Notes under the pieces: generated by a model
What the model was told of the DNA's origin: nothing
What the model saw: the letters and a program-made list of their open reading frames with translations, nothing else
Databases searched by the model: none
NCBI GenBank assembly: GCA_005656395.1
Contig: SRSI01000010.1
Location: 1,674,001 to 1,738,000 of the forward strand
DNA from: Strongyloides papillosus
Lineage: Eukaryota > Nematoda > Chromadorea > Rhabditida > Strongyloididae
DNA: 64,000 nt
Reading direction: 5' to 3'
Position numbers and translations under genes: made by a program
Shown here: positions 10,832 to 24,533 of the stretch, piece by piece
How the letters are laid out: each line of letters begins with the position of its first letter
Numbering within the stretch: the stretch's first letter is position 1

Positions 10832-12660
10832 AATCTTATTTTTATTAACAATATATAAATATATATTAATGTTAAGATAAATTTTATATTAGTTAATAAA
10901 TATTCTATTTCTTCAAATGTTAACTGAAAATATTGATAAAATGATATTAAAAAAAACCTGGTGGAATTAATGTTCTAAAAAAAGAAAAGAACACATTAAA
11001 GTAATAAAAATGCGCATCATTTTTGGTTTGTAGAAAAGAGATAATAAATGAGGTATATAAAATAAAATTGTCCAAAATATATACATAATCTACTAGTAGG
11101 CTGGTACATGTTTAGCAAAAAGCATATTAATACTTCTCTTATTATTTCTTTTGTGTATTTTCTTTACCGATAAAAATTTTTGATATGTATATTTTATCCC
11201 TTGGTCTGCCTCTGAAGAAATGGATGATGATAAGTAAAGGTGAAATTATAGGAGATATAACTATGTATGTAGGAAATAAGTGATCAAAATTAATGACTTT
11301 GATATTAACATTATCTTGAAAGCTATTTTTATTAGTTGATATGTATATTAACGGTTAAGGTTTAAATAAAATATATATAGGAATCAAGAAATAAAATTTT
11401 TATTCCAATAATATATTTTTTCCTAATAATGAAGAAAATTAAAAATATTATTATCGAAAGAAAATATAATACAAAAGAATTTAAAGAAGGCGGACTTTTT
11501 CTCCTTTTTTTGTTGATGGGACATTATTCACAATATGTCATATCAAACCACCGCCCATTCTAGATATATATATATATAATTTTATTTTTCAAATATATAA
11601 TAAAATATCACCAAAATATAGTATATTATGAAAAAATGGAAGGCAAAAATTATTCCAACTACCTTTCATTATCTTCTCCTCATTTAACCTTTTTTGTTGA
11701 TGTTTATAGAAGTAGAAGAAAATTATCTTAGATAAAAAAAATTTTCTTAGTTATTAAACTATTCTTCTGTCCTCCAATTGTTGAATTGTCCATATATTAA
11801 TAGGGATTGTAAAAATGTACTTGAATAATAAGAGTATCTTTAAAATTTTTGATACAAACCAATAATTATTAAAGCATAGTTAGTAAGATTTATTTGTAAC
11901 TACCAATATTATATAAAAGAAATTGAAATGCTTTTACAATTTTAATAGTTTAAGAAAAAAGAAATTTGATAAAAGAGATTTGAAGAAGTAAGAAGTATTT
12001 GATAAAAAAGTTTCCATTTTTCTACATAATATATTTTTGTTTTTGGCTATCTCTCTTATATATGCATATTTCTTCTAAAATGATTCATAAATTTTAAGTT
12101 TATTTTATCATTGCTATTGAGATGTACACTAATATGAATTTATCTTTTCGATAATAATACAATAGTTTTCATTAGTGGTGAACAAAAACATTCATATGTA
12201 TATTTGTATATCCATAAAGTTAGGATACTTTCTGTATCTACTGATATTAGTTTAGCAAGAATCATCTTTTTTTTATATTCCTATCCAAAAAAATATTTAA
12301 AAAAATTAAAGGTTTTAAAAATGTACTTTGTTTAACATAATATATATAAACATTTTAATATCAAATATTTCTTTTATAAACTGATAAACAATAACTTTTT
12401 TTTACCAATTATTATTTATTGAAATATAAAAGGCAAATTAAAATTAAGTTAAAAGAATAAATGTGAATTATAGGACGAGGATAAAATGATAAAAGTTAAC
12501 TGTGATATAGTGTCTCATTATATCATCGAATCACACGTCGTAAATTATTTTAAAAGCTTCTTTATTATTTTATTATATACTAATGAGAAGATAAAATGCC
12601 GACATATAATACAATATATGTTATGTGTAAATTTAATTATAGTATTAAAATAAAAAATAT
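10832..12660. other. Intergenic, promoter side of the unc-49-like locus
   Basis: AT-rich sequence between the start of the shared receptor exon and the dynein stop codon. It should contain the unc-49-like promoter and the dynein 3' UTR. No ORF, RNA gene or bounded repeat was recognised; there are A/T runs and a short (AT)n tract at about 11565-11580. Confidence 0.6.
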
Positions 12661-15600
12661 TTAAAATGTTCTACTTTGTTGTGAAATAGAAAATGAACGC
12701 CCATGGTAAATTATTTGATCAGTCATTTCTTGAGATTCGAGAATATCATTAGCACTATAATCTGTCATCTTTCTTAAAAGAAATGTCTCACTTTCACAGG
12801 TTAAATTTTCTACGATTTCTTCATCTAATATATAATCTGAACTTTGTTGTAAATCCATACCTTCATTGATTGTCAATGGCCATACCTAAATTAAGTAATA
12901 TAAAAAAAGAAATTTAAACATACTTTTCTTAGAAAAGATAATTCAATAGAATTTATATCTTTTTCGGAAATCATAAATAATTTAAATTGTTTATTAACAG
13001 ATATTCTATTTTCATTAAATTGTAAAATAATTTCGGTTGATGTACTAAAAATACTTTTACGTTCTTCCTCATTTTTCTTTAATTCATCTTGCTTATTACA
13101 AACTTCAATTTCTCTTTCAATTAAATGCATCCAACATATTGGTGGTATACATGGAATGTTCAATAAAATAAGTTGATTTCCATTACGCAATACTTTTAAT
13201 GTATCTATAATAAGTGATTTATTCATCCAAAGATTTTCTAATTCTATAGCACTATTTATTTCACTTTGTAATGCTGTTTTATTATCATTATCTAATAGTA
13301 TTTTAAAATAATCATTGTCGCATTTTTTAGATCTATTTATATTGCTACTATTATTATAGTCATTATTTTGATTAAATAATGCAAAATCAATTACTACTGA
13401 TTGAGGATAAAATTTTAAAATTTTGCTTTTTAACAAGTCTGTTTGTTTTGTAATAAGAGAACTTTCTTTCTTAGGAGTTTCTGGACAAATTAACGGCCAT
13501 TCCATTTTCCATGAGGTACCAATAAATGCTTCCTTTAAAAAATAGTCAATATCAGTGAAATTATCACTATATGTTATACCATAATCCTGAAGTATACTTT
13601 TCCATATATTTAAAGCACGTAATTTAATATCACTACCAAGAAATGATGTTAACACACGAAAGGAGGAATAAAGAATAGAATTTCCTCTAAGATTTCTTAA
13701 TATTTCTGAGACTAAAGATAATTTTTCTTTCCAATTATTTATTAAAAAGTAAATATTATTGATGATTTTTGAACCTCTGACACGATAATCAAGTTGTTTT
13801 CTCAATCTAGACACCTCATGTTCACACTCTTTAGTTTCATTTTCAAGATATTGTAATCTTTTATGTATATCTTCCTTCTTTTTTTGATAATCATATATTT
13901 TATCATCTAAATCCCTTATTTTTTCAGTCATTTGAATAATATTTTTTTTATTGTCAACCAATTTTTTTTCTGTTTCAATAAGTGTAATAGTAGCCAATAA
14001 CCATTTACAAAGATGATAAGCTACTTTACTTTCATCAACTATTTGATTAATACGATAAATATTAAATTTATTATATCTTTTTAAACTCCCAAGTAATTTA
14101 TAATCAACGACAGCTGTGTTAAAATTACATAATTTGTCAATCAAACTTTTACTTCTTAAAAATGGTTGACATGAATTCCAATTTTGAATAGTATTTTTAG
14201 TTGGTTTATAAGATGGTTGTAGCAATATTCTTATTCCATCAACTACATCTCGTACTATAGCAGATGGTTTTTTGATAAAGCTTAATTTTCTAAATTCTTC
14301 ATAGTCAGTAGACAATAAAACTTTCTTGATATTATCTATTTGAATTAATGGCTCCTCAACTTTTTGTTTTAAAATTGTTTGATGATTAAGAATTTCTTTT
14401 AATAATAATGCTTTTTCACTTTCTAAATTTTCTAAACATTCTACAATTTTGTTATATTCTTCCCTTTTTTTATTTCTTTCTCTAGATAGCATTAAATAAG
14501 TTAATTCTTCGTTATCTAAATCTTTTGCTAAATCATTGTTATCAATATTTCCTCCAATTCGTGAAAGTTCATCAATCATGTTTAATGTTGAGATAGCAAT
14601 TTCAAATTCCTTGTATTTTTTAAATAATTTATCATATTTTTTATTGAATATTTGTACAAAATTTGATGTTACATGAAAATATGATTTTGTTTGAACATTA
14701 AAAATTTTTTTTAGTGATGGTATATGAATATTGCTAACTAATTCTTCTGTACTGCTACATATTTTAGATATTATTTTGACTAAAAGATTAATATCTTTAT
14801 CATTTGGCTTTTCTAAAAGATCTTGTAATTGTTTTTCAATGATTATACTAACATCGTTTAGTTTCAAAGGAGGGAAATGATTAATAGTACACCATTTAAA
14901 GAATTTTTCACTTCCTGGTGGTATTAAAAATATAGCATGAACAAAGTCTGAAAATCTTTGAGATAAAACATATTTTAATACTTTAATATCTTTGATAGCT
15001 TCTACTGGTAAAAAACGACATTTTCTTTGGCCTGGTAATCTTATATTATTTGCTTGTTCTTGAGTTGCAAGACCTTTTTCTGATTCCACAATTTTTTCTC
15101 CAAGTTTTAAAAGTATATCATCAGTAATAAATTCCATTATGTCATAAGTCTCAAACCATTGTTTTATCATTAAAAAAGAATGATATGAAATATTTTGTAT
15201 ATCCTCATCTTCAAAATAAAATAATAATATTGTAATTACATTTTTTGATGCTATATTTTCAATACACTTTACAATACCACTTCTCCATGATTCTTGAAAT
15301 GCTTCAATAGAAATTGTTGATAAATAGATATATTCGATATGCCCAACTAAAGCAAAATTAGCCAATTTAACGCAATTTCTTCTCCCTGATCCTCTTTCTC
15401 CAACAATAGCCATATGTTCATTGGACATCCTACAAATTCTCATTATTCTTTGACATTGATTTGCTATATATTCAGTAACAATTAAATTCATTGGCTTTTT
15501 AATATTATTTGAACGATATAATTCATAGACCAAATTATTCATATGACTAGTAAAATCAACTAAATTATAAAGAAGACCATAGGGTATTCCTTCAATTACG

Positions 15601-18600
15601 TCAATTCCGTTACTAATTTCTGTAAATAATAATTCGCAAATTCTAAAACTTTTAGATACTTTTAAAGTTTCATTTTTTTCATGGAAATGTGTCGAAAATG
15701 ATACATGTTCATCTTCATTTAATCCTGAAAGACTATCTATATTTATATCTTTTATTTCGTCTTCTTTTTTAAATAAAATTTCGAAAGAGCTTTGACAATA
15801 TTTCTTTAAACTATTATCAATTTTAATTAATAATTCATCTTTATCTTTCTCACTGTCAAGATTATCATAACAAACTCGAAGTGTTTCATGTACAAACAAA
15901 CGACAAAAACAATCAAAATCAGGTGTTGTTTCAGGCCAAGAAAACATGATGCCTTTAACAATTTTCATAGCCATAGGTAAAATACATTCTTTATTTATGA
16001 TAATATGAATGAATGTTTTTGCTAATGATTCAACAAGTGACTGATATTCTGAAGAAAATGAACGTATACTAAGGTGCCATTCGAAAACTTCCTCTATAAT
16101 TTCCTCAATTTCTTGTGGTCTTAAAAAATTTAAAGGTATTATATAAAATAACTCATGAAACATATCATATTTCTTTATACATGATATATCACTTTTATTC
16201 TGCATTACAATTATAAATTTAACTTTTTCTGCAATTTTACACTTTTTTGTTGTTCCATTTGCCAAAACAATCGTATATTGATCTAAAAACAATTCTATAA
16301 GTGATATGATATATTCATCAAAAGTAAAATTATCTATAATAACAATTGTCTCATATACATCACTATTTTTTTCCATCTCATCAATAATTGCATAGAATTT
16401 AGACTGAACTTTTGTTAAATTTAAACGATCTGTTGTATTTAACCAAATTATATTATACTTTAATGGATCATCATCAAAAAATTTTATAAATCTTTTAACA
16501 AAAGTTGTTTTACCACATCCTTTTGGACCATTAATTAAAAGATGCTTTTTCATAGATTTAAATGCTCTTAAAGCAAATGATAAAAGACGATCAAAATGTG
16601 GATACGTTACCACTATCTCTGATAAACTTAATTCCTTATCAAGTATACTTTTAAAAGTAATTTCATTTTTCCATTCTATCCATTTACAAAATTCTAATTG
16701 ACTCAGTTTATAATCACTTATATTGTCAGGTAATTGTGCACCAATCATAAAATTATTTTCTGCTTCTTCTCCATACATTATTATTTGTTTATTGAATAAG
16801 GTAATATCATTTTCAGAAGAATAATAAATAATTATGTAATTCATGGCAACAGAAGTTACTATGAATCGTAAAACTTCACCATAATTGGATGATGTAACAC
16901 TTTTAATACCTTCAATTAAATCTTCAACAACGTACTCCATAAGTAGCGATGGTGAAGCATAATTCGGAGGATTTACAAAATTCCAAAGCGGTTGGATTAT
17001 AGATTCAAAAGTTGAAACAATAACTTCTATGTGTTCCGGTGAACGAATAAATTCATTAATTTTTGGTATGCATTCAATCCATGAATCGTACAATGTTTGA
17101 TCAACTAATCCTTGTAACATAATTGTTTGTACTCCACATCTTTTTATCCAATCAACGTCACTTTTCTAAATAAAAATTAATAACACTTTAATTTTTCTCT
17201 ATTTTCAAAATTGTAATGACGCTTTGTGACAAATTACTAATCAAAATTATTGGGTATGAATAATTTGTCACAGCGTTGGCGTAAAGATGTAATAATAAAT
17301 TAAAAGTAAAAAATTTATTAACTTGTTTTGCTACATAAAACTAACTATACAAATCTCAAGAGACATTGATTAATAGTAATTTAATTGTCATTACATTAAG
17401 AAAGAAATAAAATTTACAACTTACATTTATATCACTTATTCCTGGTAAGCAGAAAAATATTTTTAAGTTGCTTGGTATAAGGTAATTTGATCCATCAGGT
17501 AATGTTAAATATGGACCAGGAAAATTATAACTTTTTATTTCGTTATTAGTATTAGAAATAGATATATCGTCAAATACATCTTCTGATACCATATTTCTTT
17601 CTTTTTCACTTAATAAAGTTATACTTTTTGTAAAAAGAGGACTGAAAAGAGGAAATTGATCAGTAAAATGTCTACTTCCACAAAAGATTAAAAATTTTTC
17701 TTTTGATGATAAAGAATTTTGAATATAATTTAAAGTTTCCAATAAGTATCCTTGAGCTGGTTCTCCAAATTCAGTAGATGAATGCAATAGTTGATAGGAA
17801 GACATTGCATCAAAATAAATCCATTTACAAGAATAATCATGATTCTTCATCATTTCTTTTAATGTTAATTTAGATGCTTGTCCAATAAAAGCGATACAAT
17901 TTATTCTAGCAATTGTCATTCTATCTACAGGCTGTAAATTAATATCTTGAAATGAAAATATTTTAGACTCATTTGAAGAATGACTTGCTGAACTAGTACT
18001 ACATTTACGCTGAAAGGCTTTTGAAAAATTATTTGGTCTTATTCCTGAAGATTTATTGGTTTCTGAAGGTGGTGGACTAAGAAAACCTGAAAGGTTCTCA
18101 GCAACTGATTTTGGAGATTTAATTATACATATAGAATGCCTTGGAATATTTGTTATACTAAAAGATGACAATCTTCTTCCAATGGAAGTTGGTGATTGAG
18201 TTATCTCTTGTGCAACAGAAGCACCTGTATTTGAGTTTTGTTGTGAGGAACTATTTCTTGTTTTCATAATGGAAGAATTAGTACATTCACGATTATTGTT
18301 TATTTGATCTCCATTATTTGTAAACTCAATAAAAAAATGACCTTGAATTATATTCTCTTCTTTTGTTGGATAAGATGATATAAGAACTAGTCTAGGACAA
18401 GGCTCATTAGTAAGAAGTTTATTTAATTTATTAAAAAGTAATGAACGAATATTGGGTAATAATTGTTCGTAATTTTCTAAAACTAAAATAATTGAATGTT
18501 GTCTTAGAGCACCTAATATATGGCTAATTGCATCTTCTGATATAAATTTATGACAATTGACAAAATGTACCCCTGAAAAGGTTAAAAATTGTAGTTGTTC

Positions 18601-21600
18601 AACAACTAATCTTCCATTATAACAATTTCCTCTAATTATTGGTATTTTCCCTTGGCTCCAACTAGAGGCAAAATTTAAAGAAATATTGAGATGTCGTTTT
18701 TCGTAATTTAAAATGGGAATAAAATTAATTATTATTGAAACTTCTTTTCTATCACCTTTACTTAACAATTTTAGATGATTACGATCTGTTAGTAAATAAT
18801 TAAATGATGATTCACTGCTACTTTTTTTACTAAAGCGATCATATAATATTTTTGATATTCTTGGAATATATCTTTCTTCCTCTATACTTGATACAATACT
18901 CCTACTATCAGTTTTTTTGGAAAGATTACAAGCTAGTTCACAAAGTTTATTGTTGATAACTTTCTCTAATGAAAGAATTTTTTCTACTAAAGATAATTTT
19001 GTGTGATTTTCAATAAAATTAATCTCATCCCTAATAATAATTATCTCTTGGTCATCTAAACTTTTAACTAGTAAATTTTTACCATTAGATGTAAGTTTAA
19101 TTTCTTTTGTATTAATAAAACACAATTTTCTGACATTTTTAAGAAACTCATCAACAGGCTTTTCTTGTAACAATAACAGTAAATCTACGTCAGAAATTAA
19201 TCCTAACCTTATGGAAGATTTTCTTATATCATTTAAAAATTTCCGAAATTTTATCATTAATTCCGATAAATGTTTTTGTGCTAAGTCGATCCAACATTTT
19301 ACATGTTTACCATCTTTAAATTTTAATACTAAAGAATCCTCTTTTACATGCTTTTCAAGTAGTTTGAAATATTTCGCACACTTCCTGAATTCCCTAAACT
19401 CATCGTATAGAACGTTGATGTTATGTTTGATAACGGGAGCTAGTTTTTTCCATCTACTAAGACATAACTTCCATTTACTTGTAATATCCAATATTTCCGA
19501 CAACTGTTTAAGCCACTGTTCATTTTTTAAACTAAATGGTGACTTAAAGCCAGAATCTAATTTTTCATTCTTTATAAATGATTTCAAAATTGAGACATGT
19601 TCAGAAGCTGCTGAAATTATAATATTTAAATTAGTAGGTAAGTATAATTTCCAAAAATCATTCATTTCAAGAACAATATTTTGTGTCGACCAAAAGTCAT
19701 CTAATTTAACAAGTTGGTCGTTTATAATTCCTTCACGTTCAGCTACAAAACTTATTGGCTTAAGTAAATGAACAAAATTATAAAGATTTAGATCACATAT
19801 TTCTTTAACTGTAGCATTAATATATTCAGAAAAGTCTATACCAACGATATTTGATATTTTAATCCAATGACGTTCTTGAAAACGATTACTAGAAAGTATT
19901 TCAATTATCGGAAAAGTATGCTTGAATTTTTCAATATCTGATTGCAGTTGTACACAAAAATGGCGAGAAGCACGATAACCTTCTAGAAGTAAAGATATAT
20001 CATTTAATTGCTCTAAGAAATATTCTGCTTTCATTTTTGCTTCGTTAACATTGGCATTGTATCTCAAACGGTTATGGTAGTCATTTTGATATTTAAAAAA
20101 CTCTGCTGTCAAATTATACAATTTTCCAAGGCTAATTATATGCTCGTTTAGTGCTTCACATTGGTAAAATTTGCTTTCAGAGAAATTTACGGCTTTTTCA
20201 TAAATGTTTAAAGTCTTAATATTATTTAACAATTTTTCCAATATTGGTTTAAATTCTTGTATACTTTTTATGTAATCATCTACTTCTCCTGGAACTGAAA
20301 AAGTATTGATAATTTTGAGTTTCTCCATGACAAAGTAAACTTCATTTTTTATAACTGATTGTTGATTCTAAAATAATATTTTATTCAAAATATGATACAA
20401 ATTCATATAATAATAATTTATAGTACAAAATTTAAAATGAATATTTTTAATTTTATAAAAATGTAACTTAATAATTAAAATTATATATTTTCAATAAATT
20501 ATTGTTTTGTCTAATTAAATAGTTGTAAAAAATATAACTTTCTAAAAAGTAGAAAGTTGTTTTTAATTATTTTAGGTATTGTATCGTGATTAATTGTTAT
20601 TAAACACAAAAAAAAATATAAAAAGTTCATTTTGATAAAAAAATTGCAAATATGTTCTAGAAAATGTTGTAGTTTATAATTTTTACAAATTTAGGAGCAA
20701 AAAGGTAGCCCGATGCGGGGCTCGAACCCGCGACAGCCAGATTAAGAGTCTGGTGCTCTACCGACTGAGCTAACCGGGCATGCCCCTAGGCCTCCGCCCC
20801 TTTTCAACGAAATTCATGAAATCTTATCGAATTTTACACATTTTCTTTACAAATTCCTCTTATTTATAAAATCATATGGTTACCAAATAAATAACCTATC
20901 TATTTGTTCATTATTTAAAAGATGAAACTATAAGTAGCATTGTTATTTATAAAAAAACTTTAAAAGTATTATTTTTATGTATCAAATAATAAAGTTTTTT
21001 TCCTATATTCTTTCCACAATATGAAATTATGTATAAAAATGAGAAAATAGAGCTTGATAAATAACAATTACAATATTTAGATTTCATATTTACGAAACCA
21101 AATGAGTATAGTGATTATCAATATTTCTATTTTTTATAAATATAAAATTTTAAAGATTAAAAAAGTATCAAGTAAAAAGAAAATATAAATCATGTGAATG
21201 TATGGGTCTATATTATTTTAACATTTATGTAGAAAAAGAGAGGGGTGTAGTCAAATAGCTATAAAAGGGGATGCTTAAAATACATAGGAATAAAAAGTTT
21301 GTAGCCTCATCCCGGGCTCGAACCGAGGACCTTATGATTAGAAGTCATACATTCTATCCAACTGAACTAATGAGGCTGATTCAAAGCAGTTTACTTGTGC
21401 ATAAAACATTACTACCACATCAAAATCTCCATAATTGCTTCTCTAAAGTTCTTCAAATTCACATACATATTTTTAATTATAACTTAATTCCTACATGAAA
21501 AACTAAAATAGTCGGTATTTTCTAAATTTTAAGTTTGATTCGTAAAAACATTAAAGAATACAATTTAATATAAACTATAAGTTATAACTTCCTATCTTCC

Positions 21601-23868
21601 TAAAAGCTTTTTAATACAATTATAATAAATATGAAAAACAAGTAAATAAATAATACATATAAAAAATACTTATAATTTTCTCTGCAAGTATAGTTACAGC
21701 GACAGTGAAAAACGTACACATACTTTGTAAAATATTTAATTAAAATAGTTATATATTTTTAAGAATTATATGACTAATTAATAAAATTAAATTTCTAAAA
21801 AAATAATTTATTACTATTAGAAAAAAAAATTTTATTAATTGATAGTCAGATAGATTAAAAATGCTGTTATAATTTCTATAATCTATAAGAACTATAAAAT
21901 GCAATTTAATGTTATAAGTACTTTTTTTAGAAGACATGTAAAATAATTAATGTTTGTTGTAAAAGGAATAGTGGTAAATCACGAAATATCTATAGTTTTT
22001 AAGATAGAAAGTTTTTTGTAATTTTTAATTATGTGAGAAAATTTCCTAATTAGATATTCTAAGAGTTCTGAGGTATATTAACAATGTTTTTCGGAGATAA
22101 AACATACCTTAACAAATTGATGAAATATATTAATTCGTCGTTGAAAGAACATCTCGTGTTCATTAAACTTTCCTTGTAATTGAAGGCGCAATGACACAAT
22201 TTCAATCATTCTAACTTCTTCAAAAGCATCAAAACCAAGTAGTTCTAAAATATTATGCATACTTTCAAATAATAATGCAAGTTCGTCAATTGCTTCACCG
22301 ACAACATTCTGTCGCATCTTTATAACTTCATATCTATTTTTTAGCATAAGTTCAAGTTTAAGACTTCTTAAAGAAAGACACTTGTTAATTAAAGAAAATT
22401 TCTCTAACAAAATTAATGAATCATTTCGAAAATTATCAATCATTAAGTCATTGTACAATTTTAATTTTTCGTCAATTTTTTTTTCAATCATTGAAATAAC
22501 ATTTGCCATATTAATAAGAAAAGGACCTGATTTGACAAAACCGTTATTGAAGCGTAGTTTCTGTTTTAACTTATAATAATATACATAAAATTCGGTACTT
22601 ATACTGTGTTCATTATTTATATCACTATTTTCATACAAAACTAACTCAGAATAATCATTTAACGTCGAGGACTGGAAAATTTTGTTACCGTTTAAATAAT
22701 TATCTATAATATTTTCACACAAATTTTCCCATTCTTCTATATCCTCAAAAGATATTTTAACATGATTTAAACGGCATAATTCTCTAATTGGAGCCTTCAA
22801 ATCTTCTTTTATCTTATCATTTTGAAGGTGCAGTTCATGATTTACAACTAAGCATTCAACGTAAATAATCCCATCACCACTTCGTAAACCCTCAAGATAT
22901 TTGACTATTGTGTGGTGCACTGCACGTGTCATTTCATGTTCAAAACCAATCTCGGCAACACGTGTATTAATATCACCAATTGAAACATATAAATCCTCTT
23001 CTAACGCTTTTTTGAATTTAACTATATCTTCATAAATTAATATTTTGATATCAGATGCCGTTTGATATTGACTATTTGTAAAATTTAGAATTTTCGTCCA
23101 TTCAAAGATTAGACATTTTCGTTTCTCAATAAAGTTTCTTATTAAACTTCTAGTATAACTAGAAGTTTTAATAAGGCAAAATCTTTTTTTCCGAATGGGT
23201 ACTTCGAGTTTTAACTTATTTACTTTACTTGACCATTCTTTGATTAATGAAGTGTACATATCCCTTTTGCTTTCAATAAGAGATATTCTTTCTGCTGTAT
23301 TAATCCATATTTGACATTCTTTAATAATACCACTTGTAAAATTGGACAATTTATTGGATGCAAGTTCACTTTCAGATGTCACATTACTACAGCATGATAT
23401 TAAACTCGATGATTGTTCTGATATAAAGTAATCTGGCCTGGACACACTGTACATGTGATAAAAGTTTTGAACATTGTCTACATTATTCAGAGGATACTTT
23501 TTTACATAGATATACCAAGCGATGGCGTATGCACCATCTATTGAAATTGATGTTGCAAATAACTTTTTAATTTGAGCTTCTTCAATACAGGCATCAATGT
23601 ACCATTTGATTAACTTATGTCGAACTAATCTATTAGGTTTCTCGTGGAGTTTTTTGTTCCTTTGACGAGTTAAATACTTTGGAATATATCCCGGTGCTAA
23701 CTTATGAAATGAGAATGTTTTACCAAAGAGATTTTCTAAAATAGATGATTTTGAAACTATATAAATAAGTGACTTACCAGTATACTTAATCTTTATAAGT
23801 GTATGTGTTCCAACAATATTTGGAAATTTTTTGGCGAGTTTTTCTTCATAACATTTATTAAAGTCCAT
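12661..23868 (-). CDS. Divergent, C-terminally short dynein heavy chain
   Basis: Exons 23868-22108, 20367-17425, 17165-12924 and 12885-12661 join in phase 0 throughout and give 3056 residues, against about 4600 for a standard dynein heavy chain. Order: tail (1-900), linker (R-L-G-L-I-S-D-V-D-L-L-L-L-L, then L-C-F-I-N-T-K-E-I), AAA1, AAA2 (K-W-I-Y-F-D, then S-D-V-D-W-I-K-R-C-G), AAA3, AAA4, coiled-coil stalk with microtubule-binding domain (K-K-P-S-A-I-V-R-D-V-V-D-G-I), AAA5, stop. AAA1 lacks a usable Walker A (R-G-N-C-Y-N-G-R) and Walker B. Only AAA3 has an intact P-loop (G-P-K-G-C-G-K-T-T, 16529-16503). AAA4 has G-E-R-G-S-G-R. AAA6 and the C-terminal domain are absent. Nematodes keep few dyneins, and C. 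elegans dhc-3/dhc-4 are also divergent; that relation is a guess. The 1740-nt first intron is long for this window, so two separate genes cannot be excluded. Confidence 0.8.
17219..17276. repeat. Intronic inverted repeat in the dynein gene
   Basis: Within the 259-nt intron 17424-17166, ACGCTTTGTGACAAATTA (from about 17219) is matched by the inverted TAATTTGTCACAGCGT (to about 17276). The arms differ by a two-base bulge and can form a hairpin of roughly 16 bp. It may be a solo element remnant or a splicing structure. Confidence 0.5.
20707..20779 (-). tRNA. tRNA-Lys (anticodon CTT)
   Basis: Full cloverleaf on the minus strand: acceptor GCCCGGT/ATCGGGC with one G-U pair, D arm GCTC/GAGC, anticodon stem CCAGA/TCTGG with loop CTCTTAA (anticodon CTT), T arm GCGGG-TTCGAGC-CCCGC. 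It has no intron. A T5 run follows within 10 nt on the minus strand, a pol III terminator. It lies inside the first dynein intron, on the same strand. The 5' flank (20780-20800) is unusually GC-rich for this genome. Confidence 0.95.
21303..21376 (-). tRNA. tRNA-Arg (anticodon TCT)
   Basis: Minus-strand cloverleaf: acceptor GCCTCAT/ATGAGGC, anticodon stem TATGA/TCATA with loop CTTCTAA (anticodon TCT), T arm CTCGG-TTCGAGC-CCGGG. It has no intron. A T5 run follows downstream. It lies about 520 nt upstream (in minus orientation) of tRNA-Lys, in the same dynein intron. Confidence 0.94.
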
Positions 23869-24177
23869 TTACATAAAATGAATAAAAGAAAAGTATCTAG
23901 AATATTTAAAAACAAAAATAACTGAACCATGTGAATTAGTAGAGCATAAAATGTATAAGTTCAAATAAAATGTTCCTTCAATATTTCAAACAATAAAATT
24001 AATAAGCATAACAATAAAATTGAACAATATCTCTCCACTTTTTATAAATTTGATAAATAAGAAATCTGGATATAACTAGCAAAGTTTCGAAACTACTTTT
24101 AATAGACATGTTAAAAAGTAATTTGTAAAAACGTATTTTTTGCATGATAACATTTATATTTGTAATAAGAAAATATT

Positions 24178-24378
24178 TCATTTTCTACTAACTTTTTGAC
24201 TGATGTTTTTATTGATACTAATTTCCAAGCAAATATTACAACTACGTAAAGTACATGATTTTTTATCCGATCCTTGTTTTATTTCAAAAATACATTTTGA
24301 GAGAATTTCTTCAATCATTACGTAATTATGCTGCTGTAAAAAACAATGATATCTATTGGTTAACAGTATAGAATGCAC
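24178..24378 (-). CDS. Small ORF between dynein and cactin, doubtful
   Basis: A 66-codon ATG ORF with a basic C-terminus and a C-x(6)-C-x-x-C cluster (C-T-L-R-S-C-N-I-C). Its TGA overlaps the ATG of a second small ORF (24181-23999). Nothing recognisable is encoded. It could be the 5' part of a small spliced gene, a dynein leader, or noise in the shared upstream region of dynein (-) and cactin (+). Confidence 0.2.
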   Translation of the reverse strand: MHSILLTNRYHCFLQQHNYVMIEEILSKCIFEIKQGSDKKSCTLRSCNICLEISINKNISQKVSRK

Positions 24379-24533
24379 AATTGTCTAATAGTTTAAACAG
24401 CTTTTTTTACATTATTTTTATTTTGAAATTCACTACTGTGTTTAACTAATGTATTATTATTATTTGTTTCATTGTAAATTGTTAGTAGTAGCGATAGATA
24501 TATATTACTCCAATTTCTTAATGTTTTGCAATA

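Noticed and set aside
19211..19771. 186-codon ORF antisense to the dynein gene
   Set aside because: It lies wholly within a well-supported coding exon on the other strand and has no family features.
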